Assembly: GCA_965223105.1 (NCBI GenBank)
Contig: OZ244987.1
Coordinates: 1,674,001 to 1,738,000, forward strand
From: JABDMH01 sp965223105
GTDB taxonomy: Bacteria; Bacteroidota; Bacteroidia; Chitinophagales; Saprospiraceae
Reading direction: 5' to 3'
Length of the DNA: 64,000 nt
The notes below the pieces were generated by a model. It was given only the letters and a program-made list of their open reading frames with translations. It ran no database searches and was not told the origin of the DNA. Positions 28,915 to 37,086 of the stretch are shown here, piece by piece (positions within the stretch are counted from its first letter, which is position 1; every line of letters starts with the position of its first letter). A program made the position numbers and the translations under genes.

Positions 28915-31323
28915 TCATTCATCTTGAAGTATCTCAGCTGGATTTTGCCGGGCGGTTCTGATGGTGAAAAAGGAAACAGTAGAGCCTGCAATCAGTATCA
29001 ACAAGATAGCGGGAATGAGAAAGGTAGTCGCTCCCAGACTAATGCGGTTGGAGAAATTGTCTAACCATCCATTGAGAACCCAGAAGTTTAAAGGTGCCGC
29101 CACGATAATGGCTAAGCCGATCCACTTTAGAAAATCGATGGTGAGCATTGACCAGAGACCTGTGACTGAAGCGCCGAGGACCTTGCGAACCGAAACTTCC
29201 TTAGACCTCAGTTGAGTAATGTAACTGGCCATACCAAACAAACCTAGGCAGGCAACAAAAATGGCCAATAGGGCAAACAAACCGAAAATCGTTCCAAATT
29301 GTATTTCTGACTTATACTGCTCATTATAGTAGTCATCCAAGAAGAAATATTCAAAGGGTTTATTTTGAAAAGCCCTCTTCCAATGGGACTCGATCCGATT
29401 GAGTGCAAGGCTCATATTTGGGGCTTGAACTTGCATAGAATACAGGCCGGAAGGGTTTTCAAAATAGCGAAAGATCAAAGCATCGTAGGCTTGCTTTGGA
29501 GATTCTTGGCGGTAATTTGCTACAACACCCACCACAGAAAAAGTATCTCCCCAAAAATAAATTTTTTGGTCCAGGATGTCTTCGATCCTGTGAAATCCCA
29601 TTCGTCTTACTGCGGCCTCGTTAAATATTAGATGCTCATTTTCAGTACCCCTATCACGATCAAAGTACCTGCCGGCCAGTAATTTGATTCCGTAGAAGTC
29701 CATGAAAAGATCATCACAGCCCAAAACACGATATTGATGACTTTCATCTTCTCCCTGTGAAAGCAACCTGATACCACCAGCATTCCAGGGAGGCGTTCGA
29801 CCCGGTACTGCTGTAGAAGATGCCAATTCGGTGACTATTCTCTCATTCTCCAGTAGGTTTCTGAAAATATCGAACTTAGTGCTCAATACTGAATCAGAGG
29901 AATAAACAGGGCTTTTCACTGCCAGTGTCTGATCAATAGTGATACCTAGATCCTGAGATTGGAGATAATGAAGCTGCCTGTAAACTACATAGGTCCCCGT
30001 AATGAGAAAGATGGAAGCCAAGAATTGTACAGTGACCAAACTCTTCCGCAAGAAATTTCCCTTTGAACTCGAGGCGAATTTTCCCTTTAAAACCACAATG
30101 GGTTTGAAGCCTGATAAAACCATCGCTGGATAAAACCCTGACAGCAGAATACCTGATAGCAATACAATCAAAATACTTACCCAAAACAACATCGAATCCG
30201 GCCAGCTGTAGGTAAAATTTCTACCCACAAATTGATTAAATGCAGGTAGGCTTAATAGAATAATCCCTAGAGCTACTGTCAGACCTAATAGATTGGCAAT
30301 TGCGGATTCCAACAGAAACTGACGGACCAATTGACTCCGTAGACTGCCCAAGACTTTGCGTATCCCAACCTCTCGAGCACGCCTTAGTGACTGTGCCGTT
30401 GTTAAATTGATATAGTTGATCCAGGCAATAAACAAGACAAATAGTCCGATGATGAGCAAAAAGTATGTCGCTCTTTCATCGCCGGTGGGTTTAATCTCAC
30501 CACGGTAGTTAGAAATTAAATGGATCTTGGTTAACGGTTGTAGAATAAATTCCATTCCGGCATTATACCTTTTTAGTTCTTCTCCTTGCCTCCTCTCAAT
30601 AAATGCCGGAAATTTTTTCGCCAAAACTTCTGGATTCGTACCTTTTCTCAGTACGACATAGTTGAGAAAGCCATCCCACTGCCAGGCAGTACGCGATTCC
30701 TCGCTGGTAAAATTTACATAAGCCTCGAATGAGTATAGGAGATCAAATTTCATGTGTGATCGTTCCGGCAAATCTTCAAAAATCCCGGTTACGTTAAATC
30801 TGGTATCATCGTTTTGGATGAGTTGTTGGCCAATCGGGTTTTTGGTGCCGAAAATTTTATCGGCATAAGATTTTGATAAGACCACACTATAGGGATCGGC
30901 CAAGACCAAGGTGTCCACTCCGTCCAATAGGGGCACGGAAAATACCTCGAAGAAATTCTTTCCTGCATAATACGCGTATTCGGGTCTAAAATAATCTTCC
31001 CCATATTTCAATTCTGCAGAGCTCCTTGTCAAATTGACAAAATCAGTGACCTCTGGAAATTCTTCCATCAAAGCAAGCCCAGCACCTGCACATCCAGCAG
31101 CCCATTGGGTCGACAGTTCACCATCATTGTATCGATTCAATTGTACCCGGTAGATGTTTTCCTTGTTGTGAAAGTGGGAGTCATAAGTGAGTTCGAAGTA
31201 GACATATTGTAGAATGAGATAGCCGGCAGCGATGCCAATGGCCAAACCAAAAATGGTAAGGAAGGAATGTAGGCTGTGTTTCCGGAGATTGCGAACCGCA
31301 ATTCGAAGGTGGTTTCTGATCAT
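28915..31323 (-). CDS. MacB/FtsX-type ABC transporter permease
   Basis: 802 residues in the double-FtsX layout of Bacteroidota permeases: a membrane segment near 20-40, a MacB-like periplasmic domain (about 50-240), three membrane segments (about 280-430), a second periplasmic domain, and three terminal segments. The FtsX signatures are seen as RRAREVGIRKVLGS near 315 and RSKEVSVRKVLGAS near 690. Such proteins use an ATPase to move lipoproteins or peptides or to change envelope shape. No ATPase gene is adjacent, so the partner must be elsewhere. Confidence 0.92.
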   Translation of the reverse strand: MIRNHLRIAVRNLRKHSLHSFLTIFGLAIGIAAGYLILQYVYFELTYDSHFHNKENIYRVQLNRYNDGELSTQWAAGCAGAGLALMEEFPEVTDFVNLTRSSAELKYGEDYFRPEYAYYAGKNFFEVFSVPLLDGVDTLVLADPYSVVLSKSYADKIFGTKNPIGQQLIQNDDTRFNVTGIFEDLPERSHMKFDLLYSFEAYVNFTSEESRTAWQWDGFLNYVVLRKGTNPEVLAKKFPAFIERRQGEELKRYNAGMEFILQPLTKIHLISNYRGEIKPTGDERATYFLLIIGLFVLFIAWINYINLTTAQSLRRAREVGIRKVLGSLRSQLVRQFLLESAIANLLGLTVALGIILLSLPAFNQFVGRNFTYSWPDSMLFWVSILIVLLSGILLSGFYPAMVLSGFKPIVVLKGKFASSSKGNFLRKSLVTVQFLASIFLITGTYVVYRQLHYLQSQDLGITIDQTLAVKSPVYSSDSVLSTKFDIFRNLLENERIVTELASSTAVPGRTPPWNAGGIRLLSQGEDESHQYRVLGCDDLFMDFYGIKLLAGRYFDRDRGTENEHLIFNEAAVRRMGFHRIEDILDQKIYFWGDTFSVVGVVANYRQESPKQAYDALIFRYFENPSGLYSMQVQAPNMSLALNRIESHWKRAFQNKPFEYFFLDDYYNEQYKSEIQFGTIFGLFALLAIFVACLGLFGMASYITQLRSKEVSVRKVLGASVTGLWSMLTIDFLKWIGLAIIVAAPLNFWVLNGWLDNFSNRISLGATTFLIPAILLILIAGSTVSFFTIRTARQNPAEILQDE

Positions 31324-31828
31324 GGGAACTGTGTTGACTCTTAACTGGTTTGACTCCTACTAACAAGACCTGGTATCATCATCAATGGTTGCAAAACAAT
31401 AGTTAGAATTTGAGGGGGAAATGTTCGAGTAGATATCTTGAATCTGGGCTTTGGCTTTACATGACTGTTGTTAACATGTTGATTATTAGCGGAGTGTATA
31501 TGTTTATCTCATGCATTTTAGATTCTGCATTATGGTATGCTGTAGCCAACAACTGCAACCCTTCCGGATCGGAACACACTTGAGAGTGTACTCCTATTAA
31601 TGCCTTCTTCACCAAATGAGCCTTGTTTAGACCGTTTGCACCAAGGTGGGTCAATGAGGTTATCCTTTTTGAGATCAGGTGTTGCCTGTGCATCAGGCGG
31701 CTGGGAAGATCTCCTGCTCATGCTAAGCCTCAAGGGGTGATATAATCAGCAATGAGCCATTTTTTTGTTTGGTATCATTATAGCAATGGCTTAATTGACC
31801 GATGCTCTACACCTTTGGGAATTGGGTC
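31324..31828. other. gene-free stretch
   Basis: About 505 nt. Two overlapping reverse frames (31457-31733) have no family features and look spurious. No promoter match for the permease is seen. Confidence 0.4.
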
Positions 31829-31987
31829 TTAAGAAGATGTAAAATCACCACCAGTTTCACAGCCTTCGTCCTTTTTCGGTTCTTGAGTTAATAGGTCATC
31901 AAGATCCGAAAGAAAATCCTTAACCCATTGGGCCATATGGGTATTGTTTTTTACGTTAATTTGCTCCTTACTTTTTTCCTCAGTCAT
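31829..31987 (-). CDS. possible 52-residue acidic protein
   Basis: A very hydrophilic 52-codon frame starting with ATG at 31987, 34 nt after the stop of the beta-helix gene and on the same strand. Composition (MTEEKSKEQINVK, then WVKDFLSDLDDLL) is compatible with a small helical protein. I recognise no family and cannot exclude chance. Confidence 0.3.
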   Translation of the reverse strand: MTEEKSKEQINVKNNTHMAQWVKDFLSDLDDLLTQEPKKDEGCETGGDFTSS

Positions 31988-32021
31988 CCCATCAAAGGCT
32001 ATAAAACATTGAATGTAGATG

Positions 32022-33548
32022 CTATTTGGCAACTTCAAGGATACCTTGGATTTCCACAGTAGCTCCTTCTTGAATATCCATTGGTACACCGGAATCATCC
32101 GTTGTTTGGATCTTTGCGGCCGCACCTACCTTAAGCTCAGCGTTGGCCAATATGAACATGCTCGTACCATCAACGTCAACGATGTGTACTTCACCTCCGA
32201 AGATATCGACGACGCTAGGAATACCGACAAAACGTTGGAATGCTGCCAGGCCTACTTCTTGCACTGCCTCAATATGAATCATTCCTATATTACTGAAAGT
32301 ATCAGCTTCAACGACGACTCCATCAGAGGTCACTGCTCCGCCGGAGTGAATTTGAATATTGCCTTGGTTAGAGAAGAAACCACGCAGATTTCTGATGCCC
32401 GATCCATCACAACTGTCGATCACAATGGAATCTGCATTTATGAATTTGGCAAATGATCGATCATTTTCAATACCGTGTAGGCCAGATCTGAAGATGGTGA
32501 TTTTTCCTTCATTGTAGATATATTGCTGGTTCGATATTCCATTTTCCTGACAGTCACGAATACAAATCAATCCCTGATTGAACATGGAATCAAGACTTAT
32601 GATGGCTTGATTGCGCGAAGAATCGATCAAGGTTTTTCCAGCATCTAGGTTGAAAAACTTCCCATTAAAATTGAAAATACCCACATCGTGGTTTGTCAGT
32701 GAGATATTTTTGTGGTTGACGAGATGGCCGGAGGAGTTCCAAATCGCCCTTTCACCAATATTTTTGACGTCGATATCGCCATGATTGATCAAGCTGTCAA
32801 TTACTATAATTGCGTGATCTTGTATACTGTCGACAAAAATTTCGGCTCCATCATGGTTGGTAAAATCTGATTCCACGATCAAAGCCTGATTGTCTACCGA
32901 ATCCACTTTAATCGTACCATAATTGTGCGCGCTTCTGAAAGCGGTGCCAATACCTGAAAGGCAATGCCTTGCATATATTGAACCAAAATTTTTGAAGGCT
33001 CCATCACAATCGATGGCAAACAATTTTGCTTCAGTAATATTTATCTCTCCCTCATTTATGAAGTTGATTTCATAGAGGGGCCGTAATTTAACTTGTATAC
33101 CTCCTATCCCAATTGGACCTTTGATGGTTATTTGCCCAGATGCGGTATTGTGAAAGTTCACTCCATCCATCAACAAGGCTACTTCCTGGACGTCCGAAAC
33201 GGTCAACTGGCCCGCGTTTTCAAAAGATGCCATTTCTCCAGAAATATCTAGACCGTCTGAATTAGAACCGAGAATTGTTAGTGATCCACCGAAGACGATC
33301 CCTAACCCAGTTGGTGAGCCGTTAGATGCTACCACCACCCTAGCGGCTTCAGCAGAAATACCATCCCGGATAGCAACACTATCGTGTTCGATGATTACCG
33401 TATCCAGTGCTCCCGGCACCTGTGGAGGAGTCCAATTTAAAGCGACATGCCAGAAACCATTTCCAGCCTTTGCCCATTCAATACGCTGCTGGGATTCTGA
33501 TAAGTGATAATAGAATATCACAAGGCATAACACCAGAATTTGTTTCAT
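32022..33548 (-). CDS. secreted parallel beta-helix protein
   Basis: 508 residues with a signal peptide (ending YHLSESQ) and an opening typical of secreted beta-helix proteins (WHVALNWTPPQVPGALDTV). From about 60 to 490 it is a series of roughly 20-25 residue rungs carrying the pattern F-x-N-x-G-x-I-x-I, for example FKNFGSIYARH, LINHGDIDVKN and FFSNQGNIQIHS. No catalytic motif, no type IX secretion C-terminal domain and no cell-wall anchor are seen, so it could be a surface structural or adhesive protein or a fragment of a larger system. No homologue is named. Confidence 0.82.
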   Translation of the reverse strand: MKQILVLCLVIFYYHLSESQQRIEWAKAGNGFWHVALNWTPPQVPGALDTVIIEHDSVAIRDGISAEAARVVVASNGSPTGLGIVFGGSLTILGSNSDGLDISGEMASFENAGQLTVSDVQEVALLMDGVNFHNTASGQITIKGPIGIGGIQVKLRPLYEINFINEGEINITEAKLFAIDCDGAFKNFGSIYARHCLSGIGTAFRSAHNYGTIKVDSVDNQALIVESDFTNHDGAEIFVDSIQDHAIIVIDSLINHGDIDVKNIGERAIWNSSGHLVNHKNISLTNHDVGIFNFNGKFFNLDAGKTLIDSSRNQAIISLDSMFNQGLICIRDCQENGISNQQYIYNEGKITIFRSGLHGIENDRSFAKFINADSIVIDSCDGSGIRNLRGFFSNQGNIQIHSGGAVTSDGVVVEADTFSNIGMIHIEAVQEVGLAAFQRFVGIPSVVDIFGGEVHIVDVDGTSMFILANAELKVGAAAKIQTTDDSGVPMDIQEGATVEIQGILEVAK

Positions 33549-33971
33549 TTTCTTGGTTTATAACAAATATGAAAAGCTCGAACCTGCTAAAACCCATCCT
33601 TTGGGATAGTTCATCGAAGCGAACTCGGATATTGAGATTCGCGGTGATGTGGTTAAGTGCAAGTTACATCAAGCGCCCCACCGGATTTTAACCCATGAGT
33701 AAATGATCTTAAAGAAAGGCACGCGATAGTATTCAAAGGATAATAACTGCGATTAGAAGGTATATGCTGAAGGATATTGAACCATGAGCATCCAGAACTA
33801 TTTTCAGCGAACTGTGGTTGATCATAGGCTTTTCTCCTCTCTTAGGTAATAAAATAGAGTAAGGATTGGTAATGATGATTGAATCGCATGGTAGCAATAT
33901 CGATCCTGCGGAAATTTTACTGCAACTTTGTAGCTTGTCGTATGATCTGTTGTTAATTACAATCCGAATTA
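33549..33971. other. gene-free stretch
   Basis: 423 nt between two genes on the same strand. Nothing beyond a partial -7 match near 33571. Confidence 0.35.
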
Positions 33972-34604
33972 TTACTGACCAGTCAAGATATTTAAGATCT
34001 TGTGCATGGCATCTGCTCGGTTAGAAACCTGCAATTTGCTGACAATATTTCTCATGTGGTATTTTACGGTATTTATAGAAACAAAATGTTTGTCGGCCAA
34101 CTGAGAATTGCTCAGTCCCTTAGTTACGTCCAGGAGAAATTCATACTCCTTCTTTGTTAGAGGTTTTAGACAGATTGCATCAATTTTTTCCTTGGTAATT
34201 TTCAGGGCTTCCTTTTCGTTCATATGTTTATACAGAGCCATTTCAATACCTGAAAGAAGATCCCGTTCATTAAAGGGCTTGACAATGTAGCCATATGGCA
34301 ATGTCTTTTTTGCGCGATCAAGGGTCACACGATCAGATAGGGAGGTCAGAAAGATGAATGGGATCTTTTTATTTTGATTAACAATTTCCGCCACTTCAAT
34401 CCCGTCTTTAGGTCCTTTGATTCGAATATCACATAATACAAGGTCTGGTGTATGAAAGCTGAGAAAATCTATTGCTTTTTCACTGTTGTGAAGAATCTTC
34501 AGAACCCCATATCCTAGCTTCCTTATCTTACCGGCGATATCCTGTGCAATAATGACTTCGTCTTCAATGATGACAATATTTATTGATGATGGACTTGTAT
34601 TCAT
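33972..34604 (-). CDS. response regulator, receiver + LuxR-type DNA-binding domain
   Basis: 210 residues. The receiver domain (about 8-125) has the acidic pair in IIEDE, the phospho-acceptor aspartate in LVLCDIRIKG near 59, the threonine in FLTSLSD and the lysine in YIVKPF. A LuxR helix-turn-helix follows (about 150-207) with LTKKEYEFLL and VSINTVKYHMRNI. All functional residues are present. No histidine kinase is adjacent, so it is an orphan in this window. A divergently oriented candidate RNA gene starts about 90 nt upstream. Confidence 0.93.
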   Translation of the reverse strand: MNTSPSSINIVIIEDEVIIAQDIAGKIRKLGYGVLKILHNSEKAIDFLSFHTPDLVLCDIRIKGPKDGIEVAEIVNQNKKIPFIFLTSLSDRVTLDRAKKTLPYGYIVKPFNERDLLSGIEMALYKHMNEKEALKITKEKIDAICLKPLTKKEYEFLLDVTKGLSNSQLADKHFVSINTVKYHMRNIVSKLQVSNRADAMHKILNILTGQ

Positions 34605-34691
34605 ATTGTCATATTTATGGAAGTTTACGACGAGGACTAGGTTTTGGAGGTAAATTCACGGCTTTCTATTCGTACAACTGTAGGTTTGATG

Positions 34692-34894
34692 GTTAGTATG
34701 AAACGAAGGTAGCAAGAAGTGCCTCATTCACCAATTGCAGATCGCGATAGGTCCTACTCAAGCATCACAGAACGAGAAACAACCTTAAACTTCGATTTCC
34801 AGCTCAAATGCCTAGGTAATCGCACTTCTTATTAAATGGTACCTCTATAACCCATTCATGGATCGGACGCAATGGCTTCGCCATTTGTTTTTTT
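34692..34894 (+). ncRNA. candidate non-coding RNA divergent from the response regulator
   Basis: Forward TAGGTTTG at 34681-34688 is a full -7 match, though no TTG sits at the right distance. Inside, AAGAAGTGC (34714-34722) is the exact reverse complement of GCACTTCTT (34822-34830), a 9-bp closing stem around 99 nt. A terminator hairpin follows. No protein gene precedes this terminator on this strand. About 200 nt with a long closing stem recalls 6S-like RNAs, but I cannot establish that. Confidence 0.4.
34871..34894 (+). terminator. intrinsic terminator with no upstream protein gene
   Basis: AATGGC (34871-34876) and GCCATT (34880-34885) form a 6-bp stem; a run of seven T follows at 34888-34894. 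Confidence 0.6.
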
Positions 34895-35051
34895 GAATCA
34901 TTTGTATTTATAAAGGCCTAATCCTGCTTTCAAGAATGTTTTTGATATTTGTAGGATCGGTAGTTTTATTCGAAGCGGAAGAAAGGATTTAAGAATGTGA
35001 GTTTAACCAAGTGAGGGGGAATGTTGGTAAGATCAAGCAGGAGTGAAATCA

Positions 35052-35525
35052 ATGGACAAGACACATATATACAGGATCAAGACGGAGTGGACGGGTAGTC
35101 GGGGAATAGGTACAGAGAGTTATCGATCCTATAGCCGGGACCACAGAATCATTTGTGATGGTAAAATGGATCTTCTCTTGAGTTCTGACCCTTCATTTCG
35201 AGGTGACCCAGCACGTCATAATCCGGAAGAACTTTTTTTGTCGTCGCTGTCAAGTTGTCACATGCTTTGGTTTTTGCACCTTGCGGCTGAGCATGGGGTT
35301 GTAGTGACGCAGTATGAAGATTTAGCTGAGGGTTGGATGATCGAGCAATCTGATGGTGCGGGACGGTTTCATGATGTACTGCTCAATCCTCAAGTGTCAA
35401 CAAAGAATGAAGTTGAGCAAAATGTATTTAGAGAATTACATGCAAAGGCAAATGCCAAATGTTTCATTGCCAATTCCTGTAATTTTCCAATTCGCCACAA
35501 AGCAACTTTGTATGTTGGGGAATAA
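35052..35525 (+). CDS. OsmC/Ohr-family peroxiredoxin-like protein
   Basis: 157 residues. The two cysteines of the family are present: one in LSSLSSCHMLWFLH near 76 and one in ANSCNFPIRHKA near 144. OsmC and Ohr proteins reduce organic hydroperoxides using this pair. A GTG nine bases upstream is in frame, but AGGAG at 35039-35043 is well spaced for the ATG at 35052. It stands alone; the hairpin overlapping its stop is listed separately. Confidence 0.9.
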   Translation: MDKTHIYRIKTEWTGSRGIGTESYRSYSRDHRIICDGKMDLLLSSDPSFRGDPARHNPEELFLSSLSSCHMLWFLHLAAEHGVVVTQYEDLAEGWMIEQSDGAGRFHDVLLNPQVSTKNEVEQNVFRELHAKANAKCFIANSCNFPIRHKATLYVGE

Positions 35526-35545
35526 TTTCGGTCTATAACGAAATT
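35524..35545. terminator. hairpin at the OsmC stop codon
   Basis: AATTTCG (35524-35530) pairs with CGAAATT (35539-35545), loop of 8 nt, starting within the stop codon. It lies between convergent genes. Confidence 0.4.
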
Positions 35546-35600
35546 TGCACGTGATGAAAGGAAAACCCTGCTTTGTAATGGCCCGATTGTAAACGAGCTT

Positions 35601-37085
35601 TTAAGCCAAAATATCCTGAACCAGATGGCCATGTACATCGGTGAGTCTATACCTCCTTCCCTGGTGTTTGTAAGTCAGCTTTTCGTGGTCAATTCCCATA
35701 AGGTGAAGTATAGTGGCTTGAAAATCATGGACATGCACCGGATCCGAGGCAATATTATAGCCAAATTCATCGGTGTGCCCATAGGAAAATCCACGCTTTA
35801 CTCCAGCCCCGGCTATCCACACAGTGAAGCACCTGGGATGATGATCACGACCATAATTTTCGGGTGTGAGGCGACCCTGTGAATAATTCGTCCTTCCAAA
35901 CTCACCGCCCCAAATGACCAGAGTGTCATCTAGTAAACCTCTCTGCTTTAAATCGATAATTAAAGCGGCAGATGCCTGATCAGTGTCTCTACACTGAGAT
36001 GAAAGTTCACGAGGCAGGTCCGAATGTTGATCCCAACCTAAATGATATAACTGAATAAAATTGACATCCCGTTCGGCCAGTCGTCTAGCCAGAAGACAAT
36101 TGGCTGCATAGGTGCCAGGTATTCGTGCTTGCTCACCGTAGAGTTTGAATGTTGCCTCTGATTCCTGTGAGATATCCATGGCCTCGGGTACTGAGGTTTG
36201 CATCCGGAATGCCATTTCATATTGAGCAATGCGAGATCGAATTTCAGGATCTTTAATGTGGTCTTGATGCATGGCATTAAGATTGGATAGACGGTCCAAC
36301 ATCTTGCGCCGGGCATCGCGGGAGAGACCTTGGGGATTTTGTAAATAGAGTACCGGGTTTTTCCCCGATCTAAACTGAACACCCTGATGTAATGATGCTA
36401 AAAAGCCATTTCCCCAAAGCCGGGAATAAATAGGTTGTGGTCGCTGAGCACCACGGGAAAGGAGGACGACGAAGCCTGGTAAATTTCTATTTGATGAACC
36501 CAGTCCATAGCTAAGCCAAGATCCCATGCTTGGTCTGCCTGGTTGCTGAGAACCTGTTTGAAAGAATGTAATGGCCGGGTCGTGATTGATGGCCTCCGTA
36601 TGCATGGATTTGATAAAACAAATATCGTCGACAATTTTGGAAGTGTAGGGCATGAGATTGCTGACCCAGGCTCCCGATTGACCATGCTGCTTGAAATCAT
36701 AAATGCTGGAAGCCAGTGGTTTTGTCGATTGATTTGCTGTCATACCTGTCAGCCGCTGCCCTTGCCGCACAGAATCCGGGAGTTCTTCACCATGCATTTT
36801 TCTTAACAGAGGTTTGTAGTCAAATAGATCGAGTTGGGATGGTCCTCCGCTTTGGAATAAATAGATGATGCGTTTGGCACGAGCTGGGAAGTGGCCTGAA
36901 CCGAGAACTCCCAATCCACCTGATGCCTCATCAGCACTGGTGAAATTCTTAGCCTGGCAGCCAAGAAGCGAGCCTAGTGCTATGCCTCCAATACCAAGAC
37001 TAAAACGGGACAGAAAATGACGACGATTTATTTGGCACAGCTGATCTACTTCATTATTTGAGAGAAGAATCTTTTCGGAATTCAT
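35601..37085 (-). CDS. DUF1501 exported protein
   Basis: 494 residues of the DUF1501 family, an alkaline-phosphatase/sulfatase-like fold. It begins with an export signal of Tat type (NRRHFLSRFSLGIGGIALGSLLGC), then has LFQSGGPSQLDLFD, WVSNLMPYTSK, HDPAITFFQTG and the C-terminal WGGEFGRTNYSQG and GRDHHPRCFTVWIAGAG. These proteins are nearly always next to a DUF1549/DUF1553 partner, as here with a gap of one base. The reaction is not known. Confidence 0.93.
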   Translation of the reverse strand: MNSEKILLSNNEVDQLCQINRRHFLSRFSLGIGGIALGSLLGCQAKNFTSADEASGGLGVLGSGHFPARAKRIIYLFQSGGPSQLDLFDYKPLLRKMHGEELPDSVRQGQRLTGMTANQSTKPLASSIYDFKQHGQSGAWVSNLMPYTSKIVDDICFIKSMHTEAINHDPAITFFQTGSQQPGRPSMGSWLSYGLGSSNRNLPGFVVLLSRGAQRPQPIYSRLWGNGFLASLHQGVQFRSGKNPVLYLQNPQGLSRDARRKMLDRLSNLNAMHQDHIKDPEIRSRIAQYEMAFRMQTSVPEAMDISQESEATFKLYGEQARIPGTYAANCLLARRLAERDVNFIQLYHLGWDQHSDLPRELSSQCRDTDQASAALIIDLKQRGLLDDTLVIWGGEFGRTNYSQGRLTPENYGRDHHPRCFTVWIAGAGVKRGFSYGHTDEFGYNIASDPVHVHDFQATILHLMGIDHEKLTYKHQGRRYRLTDVHGHLVQDILA

Positions 37086-37086
37086 G

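Larger units (their letters stand above)
34605..35051. other. gene-free stretch carrying a second candidate RNA gene
   Basis: 447 nt between the divergent response regulator and OsmC genes, holding the candidate ncRNA at 34692-34894. Confidence 0.5.
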
